64,000 nucleotides of DNA from assembly GCF_014253075.1 (NCBI RefSeq), contig NZ_JACLZJ010000002.1, positions 558,001 through 622,000 on the forward strand, in the 5' to 3' direction. A program made the translations under genes and the position numbers. Under the pieces are notes generated by a model. That model searched no databases. It worked only from the letters and a program-made list of their open reading frames with translations, and had not been told where the DNA came from. How positions within the stretch are numbered: the stretch's first letter is position 1; every line of letters starts with the position of its first letter. This document shows, in pieces, positions 18,642-28,022 of this stretch. The DNA is from Ochrobactrum sp. CM-21-5 (GTDB taxonomy: Bacteria; Pseudomonadota; Alphaproteobacteria; Rhizobiales; Rhizobiaceae).

Positions 18642-18671
18642 ACACCCGCCGCTCCTCCCGCGGCGGGTGTT
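18642..18671 (-). terminator. Terminator of the MFS gene (bidirectional)
   Basis: AACACCCGCCG (18642-18652) pairs with CGGCGGGTGTT (18661-18671). It sits just after the MFS stop codon on the minus strand and can also back up the DUF1127 terminator on the plus strand. Confidence 0.7.
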
Positions 18672-18673
18672 GT

Positions 18674-19915
18674 TTATTGTGCTTTCTCATATTTCCTGTG
18701 AAGCCAGTTTGGCCCTGAGGCGCTCCCGCGCGCCAGAAGAATCGAGAGCCCAAACACAGCCAGTCCGCAAAGTGCAAGAAGGGCCCCGACGGTTCCCGTC
18801 GATGTCCAGCCGAACCCCCACGCGATAGCCAGTCCTCCCAGCCACGCGCCAATGGCATTCGCCAGATTGAGCGCCGAATGGTTGAGCGCCGCCGCAAGGG
18901 TCTGCGCATCCGCAGCGACATCCATCAAGCGTGTTTGCAGTGCCGGAACCAGTGCGAAACCGCCACCCACCAGCAAGACATTGAGAAATGCCGTCACCGG
19001 GTGCTGCATGAGGAACGGAAAAGCCAACATGACCGCCATATCGTAGACGAGCACGCCCCCGACGGTTCCCATTACCGAACGGTCGGTCAGCTTCGAGCCG
19101 ACGATGTTGCCAAGCACCATGCCCAGGCCAAAGGTTGCGAAAACAAACGGCATCCATTTCACATCGATTTGCGAAACTTCCGTCACGGTGGCCGCCACAT
19201 AGGTAAAGACGGAAAACAGACCACCTGTGCCGATTGCCCCGATGCCCAGCGTCAGCCAGACCTGCTTGCGCCGGAAAGCGCCAAGCTCTCGCAGCGGTGA
19301 CGCACCTTCATCGGCAGGTTGTTTCGGCACGAAGATCGCTACCAGCGTCATGGTGAGAATGGCGATCAGACCGACGGCTGCGAACATTGCACGCCAGCCG
19401 GCAATCTGGCCCAGCGACGTCGCAAGCGGTGTACCGCAAAGCGTGGCGATGGTGAGGCCCATCATGACGCGACCGACAGCTTGTGCCCGCTTGCCCGGCT
19501 CCGCCAGAGACGCCGCAACCAGCGAAGCGACACCGAAATAGGCACCATGCGGAAAACCGGCAATGAAGCGCATGATGTAAAGTCCGGTATAGTCCTGCAT
19601 GAAGGCACTGGCGAGATTGCCGAAGGCGAACAGCCCCATCAGCAGAAACAGAAGCTTGCGGCGGTCGAGCCTTGCACCAATCACCGCCAGTACCGGCGCA
19701 CCGATCAGCACGCCCAGCGCATAGGAACTGATGAGATGCCCGGCGCTGGGGATTGAGACATCGAGGTCGCGGGCGATATCGGGCAAAAGCGCCATGATGG
19801 CGAATTCGCCAGTACCTATGCCGAAGCCACCGACGGCCAGAGCGATTTCCGCCAGCCGCACGGGCGCACGCGGCGAAGGTTCCCGCAACGCAGCGGAGGA
19901 CTGTAACTGGGACAT
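18674..19915 (-). CDS. MFS transporter, DHA1 (AraJ/YdhP-like) exporter
   Basis: This 413-residue membrane protein has 12 predicted segments and the MFS loop motif GARLDRRKLL between segments 2 and 3. Sequence such as GTGEFAIMALLPDIARDL places it in the DHA1 group of drug or sugar efflux pumps (AraJ, YdhP). The start at 19915 (MSQLQSSAALREPSPR) is chosen for its ATG, although its RBS is weak; a TTG start 57 bp upstream is open. It stands alone with its own terminator. The exported substrate is not evident. Confidence 0.85.
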   Translation of the reverse strand: MSQLQSSAALREPSPRAPVRLAEIALAVGGFGIGTGEFAIMALLPDIARDLDVSIPSAGHLISSYALGVLIGAPVLAVIGARLDRRKLLFLLMGLFAFGNLASAFMQDYTGLYIMRFIAGFPHGAYFGVASLVAASLAEPGKRAQAVGRVMMGLTIATLCGTPLATSLGQIAGWRAMFAAVGLIAILTMTLVAIFVPKQPADEGASPLRELGAFRRKQVWLTLGIGAIGTGGLFSVFTYVAATVTEVSQIDVKWMPFVFATFGLGMVLGNIVGSKLTDRSVMGTVGGVLVYDMAVMLAFPFLMQHPVTAFLNVLLVGGGFALVPALQTRLMDVAADAQTLAAALNHSALNLANAIGAWLGGLAIAWGFGWTSTGTVGALLALCGLAVFGLSILLARGSASGPNWLHRKYEKAQ

Positions 19916-20018
19916 GAATGAGCCTGAAGGGAGTGGAGGGTGTCGGACAACCCTACCACCCCTTTCAGGCAAAGGCGATACGCGTTTTTATAATGCGGCC
20001 TTACGATACGGGCACCGT

Positions 20019-20408
20019 TCAGCGTGCCGCCAGAACCTCGATCTCAACCTTGAATTCCTCGCGGGTGAAGCCCGAGACAATCATCAGTGTCGATGCGGGC
20101 GCGGGCTGCGGAAACAGCCGGTCGCGCACGTCCATATAGGACCGCATGTAGCTGCGGTCGGTCACATAGGCGTTGATGCGCACGACATCTTTGAAATCCA
20201 TGCCACCATCGCGCAGGATGCGGCGGATATTCTCAAAGCAAAGCTCGGCCTGCGCGCCCGTATCTTCAGGCACATCCGCGTCCGGCCCGATGCCAAGCTG
20301 ACCCGAGGTGAAAATCATATCAGTCCCGGCCCTGACCTTGACGCCATGGCTATAGGCGGCAAAGGGAGCGGCCATGTCCTGCGGCAGCAGGGGTTTCAAA
20401 GCGGTCAT
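20019..20408 (-). CDS. RidA/YjgF-family enamine/imine deaminase
   Basis: This 129-residue RidA-fold protein carries the family signatures YSHGVKVRAGTDMIFTSGQ near the N-terminus and a C-terminal segment with EVLAAR. RidA proteins hydrolyse reactive imines/enamines released by amino-acid oxidation; the pyrimidine-pathway member RutC belongs to the same superfamily. It lies 9 bp after the flavoprotein gene, in one operon, divergent from the creatininase/ABC/deaminase genes. The canonical catalytic arginine region (around VRINAYVTD) is present. Confidence 0.88.
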   Translation of the reverse strand: MTALKPLLPQDMAAPFAAYSHGVKVRAGTDMIFTSGQLGIGPDADVPEDTGAQAELCFENIRRILRDGGMDFKDVVRINAYVTDRSYMRSYMDVRDRLFPQPAPASTLMIVSGFTREEFKVEIEVLAAR

Positions 20409-20417
20409 GCTTCTTCC

Positions 20418-21650
20418 TCACGGTTTGGGCGCGGTGGCCAGCAGTTCCTTCAGGCGCGGCGCGCCTGTTGCAATGTCCGCTTCGGTCGGGCTGATGCCCG
20501 CCGCAAGCATTCGCCGGGCAATCATGTGATCCGCCGGGCGGTTAATGGAATCGACCGCCACCAGCCTGTCGCCCGCGAAATGGAAGACTGAGAATGCGTT
20601 GTCTTCCGGGTTGCCGGAAAGAATATGCCGGTCGGCCTCAAAGGACAGTCCCGCCGTCTGGAGCTTCATATCGCCCTGATCCGACCAGAACCACGCAACC
20701 TCGCGATAGGGAGCCGCGCGGCCTGCAATGGTGCGTGCGACATGCTTGGCCTGATCGGTGGCGTTCTGCACCGATTCCAGCCGCACGCGGCGGCCGGCAT
20801 GAAAATGATCGTAGCTCACGCAATCGCCAATGGCATAGATATGCGCAGCGGAGGCGCGCATATGTTCATCCACCACAATGCCGTTATCGACGGCAAGCCC
20901 GGCTTCGACGGCAAGTTCCACATTTGGGACCGCGCCTGTGCCGATCACCACCATATTCGCCGGGAAGACGGTTCCGTCAGCAGCCTTTACGCCGGTGACG
21001 CGACCGTTTTCGCCTTCGATGGCCGCAATGCCGAGGCCGGTCAGAAGCGTTATGCCCGCTGCGCGGCTGCGCGCCTCGACATGAGCGGAAATATGTGTCG
21101 CAACGGAACGGCCCAGCACGCGCGGCGCAGCCTCGATCAGCACCGTATTCTTGCCAAGTCCGATTGCGCTATGCGCCATTTCAAGGCCTATAAAACCGCC
21201 GCCGATAATCACGACATTTTGCACATCCGGCATCATCGCGGCGATGCGGCGCGCATCGTCCATGCGGCGCAGCGTGACGACACCCTCGAGATCAATGCCC
21301 GGCACATCGGGTATGCGCGCACGCGCGCCGGTGGCGAACACCAGTTGCGACCAGTGAAGCACCCCGCCGTCGTCCAGTGTCACCGTCTTTTCAGCGATGG
21401 AAACATCGCTCACCAGGTGACCGAAAAGCATTTCGACATTGTTATCGCGATAGGTGCTTTCCGGACGCAGGACCAGAATGCCGTGCTCCGGCGCCTTGAG
21501 ATAGGATTTGGAGAGCGGCGGTTTGTGGTAGGGAATATCAACTTCATCATTGATGAGGATGATTTCCCCGGCATAGCCTTCCTGCCTGAGGCTGATTGCG
21601 GCCTGCGAGCCGGCATGGCCAGCCCCTATAATAATGCATCTGTCGTCCAT
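20418..21650 (-). CDS. Ferredoxin/rubredoxin reductase-like FAD-NAD(P)H oxidoreductase
   Basis: This 410-residue two-dinucleotide-binding flavoprotein has an N-terminal FAD fingerprint (CIIIGAGHAGSQAAISLRQE), a second Rossmann motif VVIIGGGFIGLEMAHSA near residue 148 and an FAD-binding YAIGDC near 280. It is of the type that feeds electrons to ferredoxins of Rieske oxygenases and P450s, but no oxygenase or ferredoxin is adjacent. The ATG at 21650 has an excellent GGAGGTCCT RBS. The frame is open upstream but lacks support. It shares a divergent promoter, with the RutR-like palindrome, with the creatininase cluster. Confidence 0.9.
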   Translation of the reverse strand: MDDRCIIIGAGHAGSQAAISLRQEGYAGEIILINDEVDIPYHKPPLSKSYLKAPEHGILVLRPESTYRDNNVEMLFGHLVSDVSIAEKTVTLDDGGVLHWSQLVFATGARARIPDVPGIDLEGVVTLRRMDDARRIAAMMPDVQNVVIIGGGFIGLEMAHSAIGLGKNTVLIEAAPRVLGRSVATHISAHVEARSRAAGITLLTGLGIAAIEGENGRVTGVKAADGTVFPANMVVIGTGAVPNVELAVEAGLAVDNGIVVDEHMRASAAHIYAIGDCVSYDHFHAGRRVRLESVQNATDQAKHVARTIAGRAAPYREVAWFWSDQGDMKLQTAGLSFEADRHILSGNPEDNAFSVFHFAGDRLVAVDSINRPADHMIARRMLAAGISPTEADIATGAPRLKELLATAPKP

Positions 21651-21763
21651 AGGACCTCCGGAATTTCCGCGCATCATAAACGCGTCGCGGCCCGTCGCGT
21701 GGTGAATTGGCCACGGATTCACATCTTAATTGCATGCAATTTAGATATTTAAAACATTTAGTT

Positions 21764-21777
21764 TGACCGATCGGTCA
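21764..21777. promoter_or_regulatory. RutR/TetR-type operator palindrome
   Basis: TGACCGATCGGTCA is a perfect 14-bp palindrome; one base outward it reads TTGACCGATCGGTCAG. The E. coli RutR consensus is TTGACCAnnTGGTCAA, so the outer half-sites match. It lies about 110 bp upstream of the flavoprotein start and 170 bp upstream of the creatininase-family start, between divergent genes, and a RutR-like regulator is the last gene of the plus-strand cluster. Confidence 0.65.
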
Positions 21778-21814
21778 GATTGTTTAGTAAGATCGCTGCA
21801 CACCCAGCCGCAAG

Positions 21815-21925
21815 CGTCTGAAGCGTGTCGCATTTCATCGGAACCACTGCGCTGCTCCAGATTCTTTAAGTTTGTCGCATTGTCGCGGGTGCCGAATGAA
21901 GCCATTTGGCTGCGAAATGCTCTAG
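21815..21925 (-). repeat. Dispersed intergenic repeat, copy 1
   Basis: Read on the minus strand it begins CTAGAGCATTTCGCAGCC and ends near GTTCCGATGAAATGCGACAC. The AGAGCATTTC start and the GTTCCG element recur in the copies at 34928 and 61973. Its outer edge sits directly on the RBS (AGGAG) of the creatininase-family gene on the plus strand. Confidence 0.5.
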
Positions 21926-21935
21926 GAGTTGCGCC

Positions 21936-22736
21936 TTGAAACGATATTGGTCCGATTATACGAGCGAAGCGTTCTCACGCCTCGATCGCGAAAAGCTCGT
22001 GGCAGTCCTGCCCGTCGGCGCGATTGAGCAGCACGGACCCCACCTGCCGCTGGCCGTCGATGCGGCCATCGCCGACGGCATGGTCAGGGAAACGATCACG
22101 CGCCTGCCGGAAACGAGCCATGCGATATTTCTCCCGACGCAGGCCATCTGCAAGAGCAATGAACATAGCCTTTACCCGGGTTCGTTGACGTTATCAGCTG
22201 AAACCCTCATCCGTGTCTGGTGCGAAATCGGTGCCTGTGTTGCGGCAAGTGGCGTGCGCAAAATGGCAATCCTCAACAGCCATGGCGGCAATATCAGCAT
22301 CATGGACATTGTGGCGCGCGAATTACGCATCAAGCACAATATGATGGTGGTGAACATCAACTGGTTTGCGTTGGGTATGCCGGAAGGCGTTTACAGCGAG
22401 CATGACATGAAGCACGGCATCCATGCCGGCGACATGGAAACCTCGGTGATGCTGGAAATGCACCCCGATCTCGTCGATATGTCGAAAGCGCAGGATTTCC
22501 GTACACTTACAGAAGTATTTGCAAGCGAATACAAGCATCTTTCGCTCAGTGGCGGCGCAAAGCCAGCTTGGCAGATACAGGATATCAATCCTTATGGCGC
22601 CGCTGGCGACGCAACCATTGCCACGGCCGAAAAAGGCCGCAAGACCATCGATTTCGCCGCTGAAAGGCTGGTCGAGGTACTCGCCGAAATCGAACGCGCG
22701 CCGCTGTCGTGGCTCGACAACAAACCAGCCTGGTAA
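21936..22736 (+). CDS. Creatininase-family amidohydrolase
   Basis: This protein of about 266 residues starts at the TTG at 21936, which has an AGGAG RBS at the right distance; an ATG further upstream lies in the repeat and has no RBS. Metal-binding motifs of the creatininase fold are present: VGAIEQHGPHLPLAVD, LNSHGGN, and the GDMETSVML segment. The family opens cyclic amides (creatinine) or hydrolyses formamide and amide bonds (as in MftE and FAPy-type enzymes). It is the first gene of a likely six- or seven-gene operon. The real substrate is unknown. Confidence 0.88.
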   Translation: MKRYWSDYTSEAFSRLDREKLVAVLPVGAIEQHGPHLPLAVDAAIADGMVRETITRLPETSHAIFLPTQAICKSNEHSLYPGSLTLSAETLIRVWCEIGACVAASGVRKMAILNSHGGNISIMDIVARELRIKHNMMVVNINWFALGMPEGVYSEHDMKHGIHAGDMETSVMLEMHPDLVDMSKAQDFRTLTEVFASEYKHLSLSGGAKPAWQIQDINPYGAAGDATIATAEKGRKTIDFAAERLVEVLAEIERAPLSWLDNKPAW

Positions 22737-22741
22737 GGACG

Positions 22742-23551
22742 ATGAGCGTGGCCCCCAACTCGCAAACCCCGTCTTCCCTGATCGAAATCGACGGTGTCTA
22801 CAAGCAATATGGCACCGGCGTCATGGCCGTGAGCGATATGTCGCTCAAAATCGAACAAGGCCAGTTCGTGAGCTTCCTCGGCCCCTCGGGCTGCGGCAAG
22901 AGCACGGCCTTGCGCATGATTGCCGGACTGGAATCCATTTCGGCAGGCGATATTCGCGTCAACGGACATGCACCCGGCAAAGGCCCGTCCGGTGCGCAGG
23001 ACATTGGTTTCGTGTTTCAGGAGCCGACGCTGATGCCTTGGGCCAGCGTTTTCGACAATGTTTACCTGCCACTGCGCCTTTCCGGCATTTCGCGCAAGGA
23101 AGCCATGCCCCGCGTCGAGGAAGTGCTGGCGCAGGTTGGCCTGTCGCGCTTCGCCAATGCATTCCCGCGTGAACTTTCCGGCGGCATGAAGATGCGCGTC
23201 TCCATCGCCCGCGCACTGGTCACGCGCCCGCGCCTTCTGCTGATGGACGAGCCTTTTGCAGCTCTCGATGAGATGACGCGCTTCAAGCTCAACAACGATG
23301 TACTGCGTCTCTGGCAGGAGCATGGCCTGACGGTCATCTTCGTCACCCACAGCGTTTACGAGTCGGTCTATCTGTCAAACCGCGTCATCGTCATGGCAGC
23401 GCGTCCGGGCCGTGTCGTGGATGACATTTCGATCATCGGTTCCTATCCGCGTGCGGAAAACTACCGGACCACGGATTCCTACTCGAAGTATTGCGCCAGG
23501 GTTTCCGACGCGCTGACCGCGACGCTTTCGTCCGAAGATATAGATCATTGA
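22742..23551 (+). CDS. ABC importer ATPase, nitrate/sulfonate/pyrimidine type
   Basis: This 269-residue ABC ATPase has Walker [10 protein letters not shown] (about residue 50), Q-loop FQEPTLMPW, signature LSGGMKMR and Walker B RLLLMDEPFAALDE. It is of the SsuB/TauB/ThiZ class that pairs with NMT1-like binding proteins. The ATG at 22742 lies 5 bp after the creatininase-family stop. It powers the permease at 23562 and works with the binding protein at 26982. Confidence 0.93.
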   Translation: MSVAPNSQTPSSLIEIDGVYKQYGTGVMAVSDMSLKIEQGQFVSFLGPSGCGKSTALRMIAGLESISAGDIRVNGHAPGKGPSGAQDIGFVFQEPTLMPWASVFDNVYLPLRLSGISRKEAMPRVEEVLAQVGLSRFANAFPRELSGGMKMRVSIARALVTRPRLLLMDEPFAALDEMTRFKLNNDVLRLWQEHGLTVIFVTHSVYESVYLSNRVIVMAARPGRVVDDISIIGSYPRAENYRTTDSYSKYCARVSDALTATLSSEDIDH

Positions 23552-23561
23552 GGACAGGCAA

Positions 23562-24404
23562 ATGAACCAGATGCAAAACGAACTGCCAGTCCTGAATTCC
23601 GAGCAGCACCGTCTCGCGCGCCGTGAGCGAAACCTGCGCATCATCATGCCAACGCTTGCGATCATCATCGCGCTTGGCATCTGGGAAGGCCTGGTGCGCT
23701 ATTATCAGGTGCCGCATTATCTGATCCCTGCCCCGTCCCTCATCGCCCAAACGCTCTTCAAGGACGGCCCTTCGCTGATGACCTCCATGTGGTTCACGGT
23801 AAAACTGACCCTGATCTCGCTTGCCTGCGCCATTATCGGCGGCGTGCTGCTCGGCATGATATTCGCCCTGTCGCGCCCGATTGAAATGGCTTTCTTTCCT
23901 TTCGCCGTCATCCTCCAGGTGACGCCGGTCATCGCCATCGCGCCGCTGATCCTGATCTATGTACGCGATACTTTCTCGGCGCTTCTGATCTGCGCATGGA
24001 TCGTCGCTTTCTTCCCGATCCTGTCCAATACGGTGATCGGGTTGCGCAGCGCGGACCACAATCTGCGCGATCTGTTCAAGCTTTATCGCGCCACTCCATG
24101 GCAGCGCCTGCGCTATCTGCTGGCACCAAGCGCCCTGCCTTATTTCATGGCGGCGCTGAAAATCGCCGGTGGCCTGTCCCTGATTGGTGCGGTGGTAGCC
24201 GAATTCGTCGCGGGCAGCGCGGGCCAGAGCACCGGCCTCGCCTCGCGCATTCTGGAATCGAGCTTCCGCAACGAAATTCCACGCATGTTCGCAGCCCTCA
24301 TCCTCGTTTCGCTGCTCGGCATCGTCATCTTCCTGATTACAAGCTGGCTCTCGCGCGCCGTCCTCGGACGCTGGCACGAAAGCGAAATCCGCAGAGAGCG
24401 TTGA
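23562..24404 (+). CDS. ABC importer permease, nitrate/sulfonate/pyrimidine type
   Basis: This 280-residue inner-membrane permease has about six hydrophobic segments and a BPD_transp_1 domain with the conserved EAA-type loop around LFKLYRATPWQRLRYLLAPS. It belongs with the ATPase 10 bp upstream and the binding protein at 26982. It ends one base before the deaminase start. Confidence 0.93.
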   Translation: MNQMQNELPVLNSEQHRLARRERNLRIIMPTLAIIIALGIWEGLVRYYQVPHYLIPAPSLIAQTLFKDGPSLMTSMWFTVKLTLISLACAIIGGVLLGMIFALSRPIEMAFFPFAVILQVTPVIAIAPLILIYVRDTFSALLICAWIVAFFPILSNTVIGLRSADHNLRDLFKLYRATPWQRLRYLLAPSALPYFMAALKIAGGLSLIGAVVAEFVAGSAGQSTGLASRILESSFRNEIPRMFAALILVSLLGIVIFLITSWLSRAVLGRWHESEIRRER

Positions 24405-24405
24405 T

Positions 24406-25587
24406 ATGCTGCAAGGCGTCGCAATAGCAGGACTACCTGGTCGCTACGACATCGCATTTGAAGGCACACATATTGCCTCGCTCATGCCGTCAAAGGCAAT
24501 GAATGGCGGGGTTGTCACGCCGCTGCTTGCCGATGTGCATGTGCATCTCGACAAGACATTCACCATTCAGCGCATTGCAGCCAATGGCAGTGCCAAGGTT
24601 GAATGCCTGTTCGACGCTATCGATCTGATGGCGACCGACAGACAGAACTGGGATGCGCATGATATCCGCAATCGCGCCACGCGCGGCCTCCAAGCAGCCT
24701 TCGCGCAAGGCGTGGGGGCGATGCGCACCCACATCGACTGGACGACGCCCGATGTTCCAACCGCCTGGCCAATTCTCAATGAATTGCGCGACGAATGGAA
24801 AGATCGGATCGACCTGCAGCTTGCAGCCCTCGTACACGGCGATCTGGTGCTGGATGCCGGCAAGGACATTGCGGCACGCGTAGCTCAAGATGGCGGTGTG
24901 CTCGGTGCCTTCTTCTATCGCAATGATGACCAGCAAGCCAAAATCGAGGAAATGTTCCGCCTCGCCGTCCAGCATGATCTTGATCTCGATTTCCATGTCG
25001 ATGAAGGGCTTGAGCCGGAAGCGAACGGCCTCCCGGTCATTATCGCGGCGACAGCGCGCCATAATATGGGCGGTCGCGTGCTTTGCGGTCATGCCTGTTC
25101 GTTGTCATTGCGCACTGAAGAAGAGTTGAAAAGCATTCTGGAAGCAGCAGCAACGGCGGGCACCGCCCTTGTTTCGCTGCCCAGCACCAATCTCTATCTG
25201 CAAGACCGGCTTGGCGGGAAGTCCCCACGTCTGCGCGGTGTTGCGCCGCTCAAGGAAGCACGTCAGGCGGGTATGAACGTCATGCTCGGTTCCGACAATG
25301 TGCGTGACGCCTTTTATCCTTATGGCGATTACGATCCGCTTGGCATTCTGCGCCTTGCGGCCCCCGTCTGCCATCTTGAGCCAGAAGACTGGCTCGACAG
25401 CATCACCACCCTGCCCGCCCGCCTGATCAAAAGCGAGCGCGTCCAGGTGCTGTCCACGGGCAAGGTCGCAAATTTCATCTGGCATGATGCCGAAGACTTG
25501 AATGATCTCATCAGCCGTCCGCAGGCTCGCCGCGTCATCTGGCGCGATGGCGCTCCTTCGACTGAATTTAACGGGAGAAACCCATGA
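24406..25587 (+). CDS. CodA-like amidohydrolase (cytosine-deaminase family)
   Basis: This 393-residue metal-dependent amidohydrolase has the ligands of the cytosine deaminase group: DVHVHLDKTFT (residues about 43-53), the later histidine in DFHVDEGLEPEANG, GHACSLS, and the catalytic aspartate in LGSDNVRDAFYPYGDYDP. CodA-type enzymes deaminate cytosine, creatinine or other N-heterocycles. It is translationally coupled to the FAD oxidase downstream (ATGA overlap at 25584). Its place between importer genes suggests it acts on the imported compound; which one cannot be read from sequence alone. Confidence 0.88.
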   Translation: MLQGVAIAGLPGRYDIAFEGTHIASLMPSKAMNGGVVTPLLADVHVHLDKTFTIQRIAANGSAKVECLFDAIDLMATDRQNWDAHDIRNRATRGLQAAFAQGVGAMRTHIDWTTPDVPTAWPILNELRDEWKDRIDLQLAALVHGDLVLDAGKDIAARVAQDGGVLGAFFYRNDDQQAKIEEMFRLAVQHDLDLDFHVDEGLEPEANGLPVIIAATARHNMGGRVLCGHACSLSLRTEEELKSILEAAATAGTALVSLPSTNLYLQDRLGGKSPRLRGVAPLKEARQAGMNVMLGSDNVRDAFYPYGDYDPLGILRLAAPVCHLEPEDWLDSITTLPARLIKSERVQVLSTGKVANFIWHDAEDLNDLISRPQARRVIWRDGAPSTEFNGRNP

Positions 25588-26963
25588 ATTCTGTTGCTCC
25601 GCAACGCATCTATGACTGGGCTGCGTTTCGCGCCGAAATCGACGGCATTCGTATCTATGACGATCCGAAGCAGGTCGAACTGCGCTCACGCGATTATTTC
25701 TGGTATAGCCCGATCCTGACCGAAGATATCGGCCACTATGTCGGCGATCTGGTCGTGATCCCCAAGGATCAGGACGAAGTGCGCCGTGTGGCCGCGGCTG
25801 CCGCAAAATTGCGCATTCCGATCACCGTGCGCGGCGGCGGCACCGGCAATTACGGCCAATGCGTACCGCTGGAAGGCGGCATCATCCTCGACATGACCAA
25901 GCTCGACCGCGTGATTTCCATCGAACCCGGCAAGGTTCGCGTAGAAGGCGGCGCGCGCATCTCACGTCTTGACGATGCCGTGCGCGAAACCGGTCAGGAA
26001 CTGCTGATGTATCCGTCCACCCGCCGTATCGCCACCATTGGCGGTTTCTTTTCCGGTGGCTCAGGCGGCATCGGCTCGCTGCGCCATGGCATGCTGCGCG
26101 ACGATGGCAATGTCTATTCGGTCAAGGTTCTGACCGTCGAGCCGGAGCCGAAAATCATCGAACTGACCGGTCGCGATATTCACAAGGTCCAGCACGCTTA
26201 CGGCACGAACGGCATCATTCTGGAGCTGGAAATCGGGCTCACCAAGGCTACAGACTGGATACATACCGCAGCTCTGTTCAACAGCTATGAAGCAACACTG
26301 AACTTCTGTCTCAAGGCGCTGGAAGAAAAGCTCGACTGCTATCTGCTAACCACGGTGGACCGTCGGTTTGCACGTTTCTACACCAAGTTCGGCGATCTGT
26401 TTCCGTCCGACAAGGACGCGGTCTTCGCGATGATCGCGCCGGGCGAAATGAGCCGGTTCGAAGCGCTCGTCGCGGAATTTTCCGGTCGCGTGTCATTCAG
26501 CATGACGCAGGAAGAACTACACAAGAACGGCCTTCAGCCCGCTTATGAATGCGGCTGGAACCACACTACGCTTCAGGCACTCAAAGCCGAGGAAGGCTGG
26601 ACCTATTTGCAGGTCGCCTATCCGCGCCCCTTCGATCCGACACTCGTTACCCGCCAGATGCAGCGTTATGGTGACACGCAATATATGCACCATGAAATGG
26701 CGCGTCTTGAAGGCGAAGTGCAGATTTTCGGGCTGCCGCTTGTCCGCTTCGAGGACCGCGATGCCATGTATCGCCTGATCGAAGAACTGAAACAGATCGA
26801 TGGCTGCGATATCTATGATCCTCATGCCTATACTATCGAGGATGGCGGTATGAAAGAGATCGACAGCGCACAGATCGAGTTCAAGAAACTGGCCGATCCT
26901 TACGGCTTGCTCAATCCGGGCAAAACCCGCGGTTGGACAGCCGACATGGCACTGAAGAACTAA
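25584..26963 (+). CDS. FAD-linked (VAO/GlcD-type) oxidase
   Basis: This 459-residue flavoprotein of the vanillyl-alcohol-oxidase superfamily has an FAD-binding PP-loop segment (ITVRGGGTGNYGQCVPLEGG, about 85-105) and GGFFSGGSGGIGSLRHGML near 155. The C-terminus has the LNPGK motif of this fold (YGLLNPGKTRGW). Such enzymes oxidise alcohols, hydroxy-acids or amines. It overlaps the deaminase by 4 bp and so probably acts in the same pathway. No GlcE/GlcF partners are nearby. Confidence 0.87.
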   Translation: MNSVAPQRIYDWAAFRAEIDGIRIYDDPKQVELRSRDYFWYSPILTEDIGHYVGDLVVIPKDQDEVRRVAAAAAKLRIPITVRGGGTGNYGQCVPLEGGIILDMTKLDRVISIEPGKVRVEGGARISRLDDAVRETGQELLMYPSTRRIATIGGFFSGGSGGIGSLRHGMLRDDGNVYSVKVLTVEPEPKIIELTGRDIHKVQHAYGTNGIILELEIGLTKATDWIHTAALFNSYEATLNFCLKALEEKLDCYLLTTVDRRFARFYTKFGDLFPSDKDAVFAMIAPGEMSRFEALVAEFSGRVSFSMTQEELHKNGLQPAYECGWNHTTLQALKAEEGWTYLQVAYPRPFDPTLVTRQMQRYGDTQYMHHEMARLEGEVQIFGLPLVRFEDRDAMYRLIEELKQIDGCDIYDPHAYTIEDGGMKEIDSAQIEFKKLADPYGLLNPGKTRGWTADMALKN

Positions 26964-26981
26964 AAGTAAGGGGAACCGAAT

Positions 26982-27992
26982 ATGAAAAAGACACTCGCAG
27001 CGGCGATCACTGCACTATCGCTTGGCCTTTCCGCGCAGATGGCTCACGCGCTCGACAAGGTTACGCTCGGCACCAACTGGCTGGCGCAAGCTGGCCATGG
27101 CGGCTTCTATCAGGCACTGGCCGATGGCACCTACGAAAAATACGGTCTCGACGTGGCGATCGAAATGGGCGGACCGCAGGTTAATAACCGCCCGATGCTC
27201 GCCGCTGGCCGCCTTGATTTCCTATTGGCTGGAAATCTACTGCTCTCATTCAATAATGTGGCTAATGGTATTCCAACCACCGTGGTGGCTGCTTTCTACC
27301 AGAAAGACCCGCAGGCACTGATGGCGCATGAGGGTGAATACAAGGATTTTCAAGATCTCGCCAATGCCGAGACTATTCTGATTTCCAAGGATGGCCAGTT
27401 TTCCTTCTGGCCCTGGCTGGTGAAAGAATTCGGGTTCAAGGACGAGCAGCTTCGCCCCTATGGCTATAGCCTCGCACAGTTCCTTAGCGACAAGAAAACA
27501 GTACAGCAGGCCTATGCCACTGCCGAGCCGCTATATGCCGAAAAGGAAGGCGCGAAAGTGACGACCTATCTTCTCGCAGATCATGGCTACAGCACCTATG
27601 GCAACACCATCGAAACGCGTCAGGAACTGGTCGATACGAACCCGGATCTCGTGCAGCGCTTCGTCACGGCCTCCATCGAAGGCTGGACCAATTTCCTTTA
27701 TGGTGACCGCAGCAAAGCCTATGAGCTGATCCTGAAAGATAATGCGGATATGAGCAAGGAGACACTCGATGCGGAACTGGCACGCATCAAGGAACTGCAG
27801 CTCATCGATTCCGGGGATGCGCTCGAAAAGGGCATCGGCGCGGTTTCCATGGAGCGGGTAAAGGACTTCTACGATCTGGCACGCAAGTCCGGTATCGTCA
27901 GCGGTGACGAACTGGACATGAACAAAGTCGCGACCGACGCCTTCGTCAACAAGGGTGCAGGTCTCGATATCAAGAAGCAGCTGGGCCAGTAG
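26982..27992 (+). CDS. NMT1/THI5-like ABC substrate-binding protein
   Basis: This 336-residue protein has a Sec signal peptide ending MAHA and an NMT1/THI5-like fold starting KVTLGTNWLAQAGHGGFYQA, very like binding proteins for thiamine-pyrimidine precursors, riboflavin and related heterocycles. Residues GQFSFWPWLVKEFG follow in the hinge zone. The ATG at 26982 has a GGGGAA RBS. It completes the importer encoded at 22742-24404, with two enzymes in between. The family relationship points to a pyrimidine-like or aromatic nitrogen ligand. Confidence 0.9.
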   Translation: MKKTLAAAITALSLGLSAQMAHALDKVTLGTNWLAQAGHGGFYQALADGTYEKYGLDVAIEMGGPQVNNRPMLAAGRLDFLLAGNLLLSFNNVANGIPTTVVAAFYQKDPQALMAHEGEYKDFQDLANAETILISKDGQFSFWPWLVKEFGFKDEQLRPYGYSLAQFLSDKKTVQQAYATAEPLYAEKEGAKVTTYLLADHGYSTYGNTIETRQELVDTNPDLVQRFVTASIEGWTNFLYGDRSKAYELILKDNADMSKETLDAELARIKELQLIDSGDALEKGIGAVSMERVKDFYDLARKSGIVSGDELDMNKVATDAFVNKGAGLDIKKQLGQ

Positions 27993-28022
27993 GCCCCGCT
28001 CTTTCACTCACGGTTCGCGGAC

